The position numbers and the translations under genes are program-made. This document shows, in pieces, positions 32,432-41,430 of a DNA stretch of 64,000 nucleotides. A model generated the notes under the pieces. The model was not told the origin of the DNA. It saw nothing but the letters and a program-made list of their open reading frames with translations, and did no database searches. The stretch's first letter is position 1. Each line of letters opens with the position of its first letter. The DNA comes from Gemmataceae bacterium (GTDB taxonomy: Bacteria > Planctomycetota > Planctomycetia > Gemmatales > Gemmataceae). The DNA lies in assembly GCA_028288765.1 (NCBI GenBank), contig JAQGHQ010000414.1, positions 1-64,000 on the forward strand, read 5' to 3'.

Positions 32432-35371
32432 GTGATCCGCGCGATCATGTGGAAGGAGTTCCGGGAGCAGGGGTTGATCGCCCTCACCCTCATGGTCCTT
32501 GGGGCCGGGGTGCTGGTCGCCGCCGCGACCCTCGCCGACCCGCCGGCCGCGGGGGCCGGCCCGGCCGACGTGATCCGATACCTCGGGGCCGGGCGACTGG
32601 CCACCCTCCTGCTGGCGGTCACCGCGGGGACGGTCTGCGGGGGGGCCCTGTTCGCCGCCGAGCGGGAGGCCGGGACGATGGGGTTCCTCGAATCCCTCCC
32701 GGTGGCCCGCTGGGACCTCTGGCGGGCCAAGCTCTCCGCGGGATCGATGCTGGTCGCGGTCCAGGTCGGGTTCGTCGTCGCGGTGGCCGCCGCGCTCGGG
32801 CTGATCGAGACCACCGGGTGGGCCGTCGCCGTCATCGTGTACGCGCTCCTCGCGTTCGTCTGGGGGCTCCTGGGGTCCACCCTCGCCCGGACCACCCTCG
32901 GGTCGGTCGGGGTGGCGGTCCCGGCCGCGTCCGTCGCCTCGATCATGTACCTCTTTCCGGTCATGGTCTTCTTCCACCACCCGGGGACGAACATGCCCCG
33001 GCCCGAGGGCGCGCTCCTCTTCCTGGGCCTGATGTTCGCCACCCCCCTCGGCTGGTCCGCGCTGCGGTTCACCCGCCCGGACCGTGACCGGGCGGCGGAC
33101 GACCCGAACCACACGGCCCGGTTGCCGGGTTTCCCGTTCAGTGATTCTGGCGATCATGCTCGGATTGCTCCCTCGTCCGACCACGAGGTCCCGGCGGCGG
33201 GCCGGGCCCGCTTTGGGTTGAAGGCCCTGGGCTGGCTGGCCGCCCGGCAGCTCGTCGGGCCCGGGGCGGTCCTGTCCGGGTTTGCAATCCTGTTCGGGCT
33301 GATCCTCCTCCTGCCGACGATTCAGCCGGCCCTGGTTTGGCCGGCGCTCGCCCTCGCCGCCGGGGTCCTGGCCGGGGTGACCGTATTCGCCGACGAGCAG
33401 GGGCACGGGACCGCCCGGTTCTGGGGGGAGCAGCGCCTACCGGTCGGGCGGGTGTGGGCGGTCAAGCTCCTGGTCCACGCGGTCTTCGCCGTCTGGCTCG
33501 TGGCCCTGGTCGCCCTCCCGTCGGTCGTCCGGGCCGCGGGCGACTCCGGCCGGACGGTCCGCGGGGGACTGACCCTGTCGTCCGTTTTCCGCACGCTGTT
33601 GTTCGACACCCCGCACCTCGGTGCTCGGAGCTGGTATTACCTGATCGTCCCGCTCGGCTACGGGTTCGCGGCGGGGCACGTCTGCGGGCTGATGTTCCGG
33701 AAGCCGGTGGTCGCGGCCGGGGTGGCGGGGCTGGTCGGCGGGACGGCCTCGGCCCTCTGGGCCCCGTCCCTGCTGGCCGGCGGGGTGCGGCCCTGGCAGG
33801 TGTGGGTCCCTCCGGCCCTGGCCCTTCTCACGGCCCGCTTCCTGGTGCGGGCGTGGACGGCCGACCGGCTCGCGACCCGGGCCCCGATCACCACCTTCGC
33901 CGCCGGGGCCGGGGTCGCGGCCCTGGTCATGGCCGCGGCGATCGGGTACCGGGTGGTCGAGGTCCCGGACCGCCCGGACGCGGAAGACGACGTCCGGTAC
34001 GTCGCCGGGCTCGCCCCGTTCGACGAGAAGGACGCCGGGCGGGGGTTCCGGACGGCCGCCGAGCGGTTCGCCCGGATCGCCGACGGACTCGCGCCCGACC
34101 GGGCCGGGCCGCCCGGCCTCCGGGGCGCCCGCCCGGCCCGGATCGAGGACCAGATCGACGACGTCGCCAGGGCGGGGTGGCCCACCCGCGACCCGTCCGT
34201 CGGAGACTGGCTGACCCGGGTGTACACGGCCGACCGCCCGACCGGGGAAGGGGACGAGACCTGGTACGTCCTGGCCGCCCGGTCCGCCCGCCAGTCGACC
34301 GGGTTGTACGAGCACCCCCTGCGGACCGGGACGGCGGCCGGGACCGTGACCTTGCTGAACGGCCGGCGGATGGGCGGGGCGGTCGTGGCCCACGGCCTCC
34401 AGAGCCACGCCGCCGGTGACCCGGCCGCGCTCCCCGACGACCTGCGGACCGCCCTGGCGCTCGGCCAGTCCCTGCAGAACGGGTCGATCCTGGTAGCGCT
34501 CCAGCACGGGAACGAGGTCGTCCGGGCGGCCCTCGCCGGGACGGACCACTGGCTGGCCGCGCTCGACGGCCGGCCGGACCTGCTCCGGGCCGCCCTCGCG
34601 GCGGTGCTGGAGGACGAGCCGGCCGGCCCGTTCGACCCGACGCCGCACCTGCTGGCCGAGCGGTACGTCACCCGCGAACTCACGAAGGCCCCGGGGCAGT
34701 GGCTGCCGGCGATGCTCACCCCCGGGGGGGAGGACAAGGAGGTGGTCGCCTCCGTCGCGGACCTGATCGCCCTCGCCTGGAGCGTCCCGTGGGAACGGGA
34801 GCGGGGCCGGCGGCTGGTCGGGCTCGGCTTCGAGGCCGGGCTCGGGCAGGAGGAACACAACCTGGTCCGCGGCCGGCCCGGGTCCGTGATCTTCAACGTC
34901 CGGCTCCAGACCCCGATCGAACTGGCCGAGATCGACCGCCAGCTCCGGACTTACCGGCGGGCGGTCCAGCTCAAGCTCGCCGTCCGGCTCTATCAGGAGG
35001 AAAAGGGCTCGGCCCCGCCAGACCTGACCGCCCTCGTGGCCGAGAAGTATATCCCGGTCGTCCCCGCCGACCCTTACGACGGCCTCCCGTTCCGGTACCG
35101 GGTGTCGGCCGGAGAGGAGCTCCAGCCCCCGCCCTCGCCGGTCGCGGTGCCGCCGGCGGGAATGACCCTGCCCGGGACGCCCACCCCGCTGCCCCGGAAC
35201 GACCCTCCGGCCGCGGAACCGACCCGGGTCCTCCGCGGCCAACCGGTGATCTGGAGCGTCGGCCCGAACCGGCGAGACGGGGGCGGCCGGAACCCACCGG
35301 CCGGCCCGGGCGGTCTCGGCCGGGGCGAGGACATCGTGTTCCTGGTCCCGCCCCCGCCCGGCCGAAAGTGA
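32432..35371 (+). CDS. ABC-2 type permease with large C-terminal soluble domain
   Basis: The 979-residue protein starts with (M)IRAIMWKEFREQGLIAL, typical of planctomycete ABC-2 permeases. Two membrane blocks of about six helices each follow (about 10-220 and 280-500, including LVGPGAVLSGFAILFGLILL), and then a roughly 450-residue soluble part with no known domain. Near its end the motif RAVQLKLAVRLYQEEKGSAP, then YIPVVPADPYDGLPFRY, recurs in planctomycete membrane proteins. It pairs with the ATPase upstream, 175 bp away. GTG 32432 is the preferred start; ATG 32447 is possible. The frame upstream of GTG lies in the repeat. Confidence 0.88.
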   Translation: MIRAIMWKEFREQGLIALTLMVLGAGVLVAAATLADPPAAGAGPADVIRYLGAGRLATLLLAVTAGTVCGGALFAAEREAGTMGFLESLPVARWDLWRAKLSAGSMLVAVQVGFVVAVAAALGLIETTGWAVAVIVYALLAFVWGLLGSTLARTTLGSVGVAVPAASVASIMYLFPVMVFFHHPGTNMPRPEGALLFLGLMFATPLGWSALRFTRPDRDRAADDPNHTARLPGFPFSDSGDHARIAPSSDHEVPAAGRARFGLKALGWLAARQLVGPGAVLSGFAILFGLILLLPTIQPALVWPALALAAGVLAGVTVFADEQGHGTARFWGEQRLPVGRVWAVKLLVHAVFAVWLVALVALPSVVRAAGDSGRTVRGGLTLSSVFRTLLFDTPHLGARSWYYLIVPLGYGFAAGHVCGLMFRKPVVAAGVAGLVGGTASALWAPSLLAGGVRPWQVWVPPALALLTARFLVRAWTADRLATRAPITTFAAGAGVAALVMAAAIGYRVVEVPDRPDAEDDVRYVAGLAPFDEKDAGRGFRTAAERFARIADGLAPDRAGPPGLRGARPARIEDQIDDVARAGWPTRDPSVGDWLTRVYTADRPTGEGDETWYVLAARSARQSTGLYEHPLRTGTAAGTVTLLNGRRMGGAVVAHGLQSHAAGDPAALPDDLRTALALGQSLQNGSILVALQHGNEVVRAALAGTDHWLAALDGRPDLLRAALAAVLEDEPAGPFDPTPHLLAERYVTRELTKAPGQWLPAMLTPGGEDKEVVASVADLIALAWSVPWERERGRRLVGLGFEAGLGQEEHNLVRGRPGSVIFNVRLQTPIELAEIDRQLRTYRRAVQLKLAVRLYQEEKGSAPPDLTALVAEKYIPVVPADPYDGLPFRYRVSAGEELQPPPSPVAVPPAGMTLPGTPTPLPRNDPPAAEPTRVLRGQPVIWSVGPNRRDGGGRNPPAGPGGLGRGEDIVFLVPPPPGRK

Positions 35372-35399
35372 CGCCGGGGGGAGCTGGTGAAAGAAGATA

Positions 35400-35492
35400 A
35401 GCCGCACGATGAACGCGGAGATAATACACGATTAAAACATCATAGTATAGTTTGTTTTAATCGTGTATTATCTCCGCGTTCATCGTGCGGCT
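35400..35492. terminator. Long perfect AT-rich hairpin between convergent genes
   Basis: Arms of 38-39 bp (35401-35438 and 35454-35491, exact reverse complements, core GAACGCGGAGATAATACACG) enclose about 15 nt. GGTTTTAT follows, then the stop codon of the minus-strand gene at 35500. It stands out from the GC-rich background. I take it as a repeat that can act as a bidirectional terminator. Confidence 0.85.
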
Positions 35493-35499
35493 GGTTTTA

Positions 35500-38364
35500 T
35501 CACTCCACGAAAATGAACTCCTTGGCGTTGAAAAGGACGTGGGCGAGGTCGGCCCACGCCTTGGGATGGTCGGGCTTGCCGTACTCCATCGACAACTCGG
35601 CTACAAACCCGACCGCAATAGCGTCTTCGTCCTTCGTCGGGGCCCGGCCGAACGCCGTTTTGTACATCTCCTGTACCCGCTGTTCCGGCGTCCGGCCCGG
35701 GGCCGCGAGCGTCCGGTTCGCCCACAGCCCCGCCTGTTGCAGCACGAACGGGTTGTTCAGCATCGTCAGCGCCTGGGCCGGGACGTTGGACACCGTGCGC
35801 CGGCCGATCGTCGTGAACGGGGTCGGGTAGTCGAACGCCACGAACATCGGGTTCAGAAAGTTCCGCCGGACCTGGAGGTAGATGCTCCGCCGGCCGTTCC
35901 CGTCGAGCGGCCCGGACGCCGGCTTCCCGCGGCCGACCGAGTGCTCGGTCAAGTACGGAAGGACCCCGGGGCCGCCGGCCGCGCGGTCCAGCCGACCGGA
36001 GACGGCCAGCATCGCGTCGCGGATCACCTCGGCCTCCAGCCGGCGGACGGTCTGGCGGTAGAGGAGTTTGTTGAGAGGATCGGCGGTGACCGCCTTCGCC
36101 GCCTGGTCGGGAGTGGCCCGTGCGGATTGTTGGTACGCGGTCGAGAGCACGATCAGCCGGTGCATCTGCTTGACCGACCACCCCCGGGCCACGAACTCGG
36201 CGGCGAGCCAGTCGAGCAGCTCCGGGTGGGTCGGCGGCTGGCCCTGGTAGCCGAAATCGTCGGGGCTTCGGACGATCCCTTCGCCGAAGTGGTGCTTCCA
36301 GATCCGGTTCACCATCACCCGGGCGACGAGCGGGTTCGCCGGGTCGGTCGCCGCCTTCGCCAGGTCGAGCCGGCCGCTCCCGGCACTGGTAAACGAAGTC
36401 CGGCCGAACACCTCGGGGAATGCCCGCGGGGCTTCGACCCCCAGGTTCTTGGGGTTTCCGCGGATGAACACCCGTTCGTCCTGTCCGGTGCCGTCCCGCA
36501 TCGCCGGCGCCCGCTGCGGACCGGGAATCTTCCCCTCCAGCTCCCGGATGCGGGCGGCCAGCCGTTTCACTTCGGCAGTCTCACGGGCGGCGGGCGGAAG
36601 GTCGGCCTGCGGCGGGGTCGGCACCCGGGCCCCGGGTTCGGCGGGGGGTGAGGCGTCGGCGAACCACACCTCGCTCACCGCCACATACCCCGGGCCGTCG
36701 TCCAACAGCTCGAGGTAAGCGGTCTGCCCCTTCCACATCCGCAGGTCGAACACGACCCATTTCAAGTCGTCGCCGTGGTTCACCGGCTGGGCGAGTCCGC
36801 CGTAGATCGGGTTCTGGATCAGGTGCAGGCCGTTGAGGACGACCCTGGCCTTTGCGTCGCGGCCGGCGACCCGGGCGGCGAGGAGCGGCTTGTCGATGGT
36901 GAACGTCGGCGACCGCAAGGCCCCGCCGAGCCGGTCCAGTTCCCGCCCGCTGTGCGGGAACCCGTCCCCGGCCTCCGGCCGCAGGCCGAGCCCGGCCGCA
37001 TCCCACCGTCGCCGCCAGCCGGCGTCGAACCGCTCGAACGCGACCGCCTTCGACCGCCAGTCCTGTCCCGGGGAAGGGAGTACGTCGGCCCCCGGTTTTA
37101 TCTGGGCCGCAACGGGCGAATGCCCGGCGGCCGTCAAGGCGGACTCCAGATCCGCCCGCGCGGACTTGAGCTCGTCGAGCAGTTTCGCGGCCGGGGCGGG
37201 GTCGGCGACGTCGGCCCGCTGGTAGCGGGAACTCGCGAGTACCCCGAACAGGGCATAGTAGTCCCTGGTGGCGATCGGGTCGAACTTGTGGTCGTGGCAC
37301 CGGGCGCACGCGAGCGTCAGCCCCAGGACCGTCTTCCCGAACACGTCGATCTGGTTGTCGATCCGGTCGGCCTGGTCCTTCCGCACGTCGACCGGCGAGT
37401 GGAGGGCTTCGTGAAAGTACCAGAACCCGGTGGCGGCGAGGGACTCGTTCGTTCCGTCCTTCGGGTTCCGCCGGGGGGTCGCGAGGAGGTCGCCGGCGAG
37501 GTGTTCGGTGAGGAAACGGTCGTACGGCACGTCGGCGTTGAACGCCCGGATCACGTAGTCGCGATACCGCCAGGCGTCCGGGATCTCGAAGTCGAACTCG
37601 TGCCCGCACGTCTCGGCGTACCGGACCAGGTCGAGCCAGTGCCGGCCCCACCTTTCCCCGTAGTGCGGCGACGCCAGCAACTTCTCGACCACCTTTTCGA
37701 AGGCGTCCGGCGCCCCGTCGGCCGCGAACGCTTCCACTTCTTCGGGGGTCGGGGGCAGGCCGATGAGGTCGAAGTAGACGCGGCGGATCAGGACCCGCTT
37801 CTCGGCCGGCGGGGCGAACGTCAGTCCGGCGGGTTCGAGCTTCGCGAGGAGGAACGCGTCAACCGGGTTGCGGGGCGCGGGGTGGCCGCGGAGGTCCGGG
37901 ACGGCCGGCCGCTTGACCGGCTGGAAGGACCAGTGGGCCTTGGCCCGGGCGGCGATGTCGAACTTCGCGGCCGGCCCGCCTTGCGTCGCGCTTCCGCCTT
38001 CGGGCCACGGGGCCCCGCCTTTCACCCAGGCGGTCAGGACGGCGACGTCCTCGGCGGCCAGCTTCCCCTTCGGCGGCATCTTGATGTCGCCGTCGTACCG
38101 CACCATCTGCACCAGCAAGCTCGCGGCCGGGTCGCCGGGCTTCATGGCCGGGCCGGTGTCGCCACCCTTCATTAATGCCGGTCGGGAATCGAGCCGGAGG
38201 CTCCCCTTCTGTTTCTCCGCGCCGTGACAGCTGGTGCAGTTCGCGACGAGGATCGGGCGGACCTTGTTCTCGAAGAACTCGTTGTCGACCGTCGGCTCGG
38301 CGGACCGGGCGTCGGGAGCTAGTCCGGCAACGGCCGCGACGGCGGCAAGGCAGGAAATGCGCAT
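35500..38364 (-). CDS. DUF1549/DUF1553 planctomycete cytochrome-type protein
   Basis: The 954-residue protein has a signal peptide (ending near ARSA-EPT). It has a cytochrome-like PSCyt1 domain with the heme motif C43-T-S-C46-H47, DUF1549 (PSCyt2) at about 140-350 (LIRRVYFDLIGLPPTPEEVE) and DUF1553 at about 620-880 (ARVMVNRIWKHHFGEGIVRS). A galactose-binding-like beta domain (TFTIDKPLLAARV) lies between. These exported proteins are a hallmark of planctomycetes and are suspected to act in the breakdown of complex organic matter, without direct proof. It usually pairs with a DUF1501 gene, but no partner follows here. ATG 38364 starts the signal peptide. Confidence 0.92.
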   Translation of the reverse strand: MRISCLAAVAAVAGLAPDARSAEPTVDNEFFENKVRPILVANCTSCHGAEKQKGSLRLDSRPALMKGGDTGPAMKPGDPAASLLVQMVRYDGDIKMPPKGKLAAEDVAVLTAWVKGGAPWPEGGSATQGGPAAKFDIAARAKAHWSFQPVKRPAVPDLRGHPAPRNPVDAFLLAKLEPAGLTFAPPAEKRVLIRRVYFDLIGLPPTPEEVEAFAADGAPDAFEKVVEKLLASPHYGERWGRHWLDLVRYAETCGHEFDFEIPDAWRYRDYVIRAFNADVPYDRFLTEHLAGDLLATPRRNPKDGTNESLAATGFWYFHEALHSPVDVRKDQADRIDNQIDVFGKTVLGLTLACARCHDHKFDPIATRDYYALFGVLASSRYQRADVADPAPAAKLLDELKSARADLESALTAAGHSPVAAQIKPGADVLPSPGQDWRSKAVAFERFDAGWRRRWDAAGLGLRPEAGDGFPHSGRELDRLGGALRSPTFTIDKPLLAARVAGRDAKARVVLNGLHLIQNPIYGGLAQPVNHGDDLKWVVFDLRMWKGQTAYLELLDDGPGYVAVSEVWFADASPPAEPGARVPTPPQADLPPAARETAEVKRLAARIRELEGKIPGPQRAPAMRDGTGQDERVFIRGNPKNLGVEAPRAFPEVFGRTSFTSAGSGRLDLAKAATDPANPLVARVMVNRIWKHHFGEGIVRSPDDFGYQGQPPTHPELLDWLAAEFVARGWSVKQMHRLIVLSTAYQQSARATPDQAAKAVTADPLNKLLYRQTVRRLEAEVIRDAMLAVSGRLDRAAGGPGVLPYLTEHSVGRGKPASGPLDGNGRRSIYLQVRRNFLNPMFVAFDYPTPFTTIGRRTVSNVPAQALTMLNNPFVLQQAGLWANRTLAAPGRTPEQRVQEMYKTAFGRAPTKDEDAIAVGFVAELSMEYGKPDHPKAWADLAHVLFNAKEFIFVE

Positions 38365-38569
38365 GAGGCGGGCTCGCGAGGCGGGATGGCGTGACGGAAT
38401 CATTCTCCCCGGGGGATGGGTGGGCGGCAATCCCAGGGTCTTTCAAAGTGGTCCGCTCGCTCGGCGGGGGGTCGTTTCTTGACTCCCGTGCAGAAGAAAC
38501 GTCCGCGGGCGGACAATTATGAATAAAGACGTAACCGGTCGGGCTCGGGCCGGAGGGCGGCCGGCTCGG

Positions 38570-38822
38570 GAGCCGCTGAGCGGCGCCGGCCGGTAGCCCG
38601 GGGTGAAACCCTGGGCGGCCGAGGTCGGTTCTCCGGGGCGGCCGACGGTTCTGAAGGAGTCGCGGTTTGAGAGCCGTGGAGCAGGATCAGAGGGGCGTTC
38701 GCGCCCGGGATTTCATCCCGGGCTACCGGCCCCCGCCCCTCCGGGGCGAAAACCACCGCCCCAAAAGCAGGTGGCCCAGGGCTCATGCCCTGGGCTATTG
38801 TTTGGCGGCCCCTTTGGGGCCT
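38570..38822. repeat. REP-like palindromic units, three diverged copies
   Basis: Units at 38570-38618, 38696-38750 (inverted) and 38770-38822 each combine a GCCC-GGG-TGAAA-CCC-GGGC-type hairpin with a CCCCTCCGGGGC-type hairpin, as in the arms at 9257-9458 (shared GGCGCCGGCCGGTAGCCC). Confidence 0.8.
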
Positions 38823-39432
38823 TCCGAACCTGGGTCTGGCGGGCTGCACCTCCGCCTCCCCATCCGGCTCGCCGGCCGACACCAGAACCGCCTCCGTCGT
38901 GAACGGATACCAACTTTGCGGCAGGCAAGCCCCCGGTGTATCTTCCACGAGGGGTTGTCCGCCCCTGGGCACTTGGGAGCGGCGAAACGTGAAACGAGTC
39001 CTGCCACGAACCGTCAAGAGAACCCACCTTGGGATGGGTCCGAGAAGAATGCAGGGCGTCCGAACATCCGTTTCGACGAAGACCGTTCAAACGAGAACTG
39101 GAGACTGGAACCGCCCGGAATGTCCAGACGTCGGCGAGGATCGCATGCCGGCCGGCACCTGTCAGCCAGGGAGGAGAGAAAATTGCTCAGGGGGCTGTCA
39201 GATCCTGCCACCGCCTCCCAGGCGAAATCCGCCCCTGGGACTGTCAGACCCTGCCAATACCTGCCACCGACAGGCCGCATGACACCGCGACCACTCTGCG
39301 GGCTGCCAGAAGCTGCCAAATCCTGCCACCGGCAGGTCGCAGGAACACCCCCCGAAGCGTCTCGGACGTTCAAACAATACCGTCAGTCTGCCTTGCATTT
39401 CGCTCCCCCACTCCGACGGGTAGAATCCGCTT
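38823..39432. other. Long intergenic region with phased decamer repeats
   Basis: None of the overlapping frames has a domain or consistent codon bias, so I see no gene. It contains the CTGYCA decamer repeats described separately and ends at the ATG of the DUF4129 membrane-protein gene. It should hold the promoter of that operon; no convincing -35/-10 was found. Confidence 0.5.
39195..39340. repeat. 10-bp-phased CTGYCA decamer repeats, copies 2-4
   Basis: Three clusters occur: CTGTCAGATC-CTGCCACCGC at 39195; CTGTCAGACC-CTGCCAATAC-CTGCCACCGA at 39241-39270 followed by CAGG; and CTGCCAGAAG-CTGCCAAATC-CTGCCACCGG at 39303-39332 followed by CAGG. Within each cluster the spacing is exactly 10 bp. 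Confidence 0.8.
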
Positions 39433-41394
39433 ATGGCCGCCGACCATGAACCGCCGACCCTGGCTGACTACGCCGTCACCGCGGTCAGCCCGGCGCTGAT
39501 CATGCTGATGGTCGGCAGCCTCGTCTTCTTCCTGGTCACCGTCCTGCCGACCGGGGAGTACAAAGAACGGCTGCTCTATACCACGTTCTTCTTTGTGTTC
39601 GGGGCCGTCCTGGTCGCCCGGATCGCGATCCAGTACGACTCCGCCCGGGCGACGATGTACGGCCTCGGGCTCGGGGTGGTCACGTTCCTGGCAATGTCCG
39701 CTTACGTCGAGTACCCGAGCGGGACCTGGCTGAAGTCGGCCGGATGGCTGGTGAACATCGGGCTCATGGGGCTGATCTGGTGGTCCGCCCACAAACTCAC
39801 GTGGGACTGCACCCACGTGGACGAGAACCGCGACGCCTCCGGCCGCGGGCTGCTCTCCGCCGCCGGCCTACCCGACGGAGAGGGTGGGAACGAGACCGAG
39901 AGTAACACCGATACCGCCGACGAGGACTCTAAACCGGGCGCGGCCAAGGAGCAGGAAAAGGACGGGGCTCAGAAACCGAAGAAGAAAGGCAAGAAGAAGC
40001 GAAAGAAGCAGTCGGCGTTCTCGGCATGGACCGCGCGGTGGTGGGCCCACCACGACAAGCAGAAAGACAAACCGCACACCCCGGGCGTCTGGGTGATCTA
40101 CTTCTCGCTCGCCGCGCTGCCCCTCTTCGCCATCGGCCAGTCACTCATTCCCCCGGACGACGACGACCGCCGCCGGGCCACCTTCCTGCAAATGGCGGTG
40201 TACGTCGGCAGCGGGCTCGGGCTGCTCGTCACGACCAGCTTGCTCGGGCTGCGGCGGTACCTCCGGCAGCGGAAAGCGAAGGTGCCCGGGTCGCTCACGG
40301 CCGGTTGGCTCGGACTCGGTGGGGTGCTCATCGTCGTCTTCCTGACGCTCGGCGCGTTCCTCCCGCGGCCGCACTCGGAGGTCCCCTGGTTCGGGCTCCA
40401 GCGGCCCGGGAAATCCGAACGGGAGGCGTCGCGGTACGCCCAGCTCCGCGATTCGGCCGGGAAGGGCGAGGGGGCCGAGGGGAACGTGTCCGAGAAGGGC
40501 GACGGCACGGCGTCCGGGAAGAACGGCGAACGCGGCGGGAGCAAGGGCCAGAAAGGAAGCGGCGGGAAGGGGCAGGGCAAGGGGAACAGCGGCGGGAAGG
40601 GGGAGAAATCGGACGGCGGGCGACAGGGCGAGGACGACCAGAGCAAGACCGGGGACGACCAGGATAAGAACGGAGACGACCAGAAGAAGAGCGAGGACGA
40701 CTCGTCCTCCAAGGACAAGGGGGGGAGCAACGCGGAGACCAGTCGCGAAGGGAAGGATGCAAAAGGACGGGCCGGGGAACGGGATCGGTCGACCGGTCGG
40801 TCCGCCCCCGACACGAAGATCGGGGGCGCGGTTGGGAAGATCGCCGGGTTCCTGAAGTGGGTGGTCGTGGCGATCGTGGTCTTCATCGTAATCGCCGCCG
40901 TGGTGGTCGCAATCCTCCGTTACCTCGCCCCGTTCACCGACTGGGCCCGGAACCTGCTCGACGCCCTGCGCAGCTGGTGGGCCGGGCTGTTCGGTAAGAA
41001 GAGGGTCCGGGCCCGCGAGGAGGCCGAGGTCGTGGCCCCCCTCGGCCCCGTGCGCCCGCCGCCGTTCCACACATTCTCCAACCCGTTCGGGGACGGGACC
41101 GCCGATGGTCGTGATCCGGCCGAACTGGTGGAGTACACCTTCGCGGCCCTCGACGCCTGGGCCTGGGACCGGGGCCACGGCCGGGAGCTGACCGAGACCC
41201 CGATGGAGTTCGCCGCCCGGCTCGGGGAAGGGTTCCCGGACTTCGCGGCGAACCTCCGCCGGCTCGCCAACCTCTATGCCCGCGTGGCGTACTCCACCAG
41301 TTCGCCGCCGGACAATACCCCCCAATTCCTCGAACAGGTCTGGGACCAGCTGGTCCACGGGGCCGACGTAGTGGCGGCCGGCGAATCGGTGTGA
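39433..41394 (+). CDS. Multi-pass membrane protein with Lys/Gly/Asp-rich linkers and DUF4129-like C-terminus
   Basis: The 653-residue protein has three or four N-terminal helices (about 20-130; PALIMLMVGSLVFFLVTVLP), a charged linker (KKKGKKKRKKQ), and three helices at about 215-320. A roughly 150-residue low-complexity region follows (GKGQGKGNSGGKGEKSDGG), then one helix (WVVVAIVVFIVIAAVVVAIL) and a cytoplasmic tail. The tail (PAELVEYTFAALDAWAWDRG, then TPMEFAARLGEGFPDF) matches the DUF4129 domain that ends TgpA-type transglutaminase-like membrane proteins. No transglutaminase domain is present. In such operons it normally accompanies MoxR ATPases and VWA proteins, as here. It is the first gene of a four-gene plus-strand unit. 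Confidence 0.85.
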   Translation: MAADHEPPTLADYAVTAVSPALIMLMVGSLVFFLVTVLPTGEYKERLLYTTFFFVFGAVLVARIAIQYDSARATMYGLGLGVVTFLAMSAYVEYPSGTWLKSAGWLVNIGLMGLIWWSAHKLTWDCTHVDENRDASGRGLLSAAGLPDGEGGNETESNTDTADEDSKPGAAKEQEKDGAQKPKKKGKKKRKKQSAFSAWTARWWAHHDKQKDKPHTPGVWVIYFSLAALPLFAIGQSLIPPDDDDRRRATFLQMAVYVGSGLGLLVTTSLLGLRRYLRQRKAKVPGSLTAGWLGLGGVLIVVFLTLGAFLPRPHSEVPWFGLQRPGKSEREASRYAQLRDSAGKGEGAEGNVSEKGDGTASGKNGERGGSKGQKGSGGKGQGKGNSGGKGEKSDGGRQGEDDQSKTGDDQDKNGDDQKKSEDDSSSKDKGGSNAETSREGKDAKGRAGERDRSTGRSAPDTKIGGAVGKIAGFLKWVVVAIVVFIVIAAVVVAILRYLAPFTDWARNLLDALRSWWAGLFGKKRVRAREEAEVVAPLGPVRPPPFHTFSNPFGDGTADGRDPAELVEYTFAALDAWAWDRGHGRELTETPMEFAARLGEGFPDFAANLRRLANLYARVAYSTSSPPDNTPQFLEQVWDQLVHGADVVAAGESV

Positions 41395-41430
41395 TGAGAT
41401 CGCGACGAACAGTGACGGGGGCATCGCTCG

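Noticed and set aside
32000-35400. Long minus-strand frames opposite the ABC permease
   Set aside because: High GC at third positions removes stop codons in the opposite frames. The plus frame has membrane helices and an ATPase partner.
39195-39340. CRISPR-like array
   Set aside because: The repeats are 10-bp direct units without spacers of constant length, and there are no cas genes.
38517-39499. Several overlapping frames of 70-260 codons in the gap before the ATPase operon
   Set aside because: They run through palindromic and decamer repeats, lack domains and give repeat-like Arg/Pro-rich peptides.
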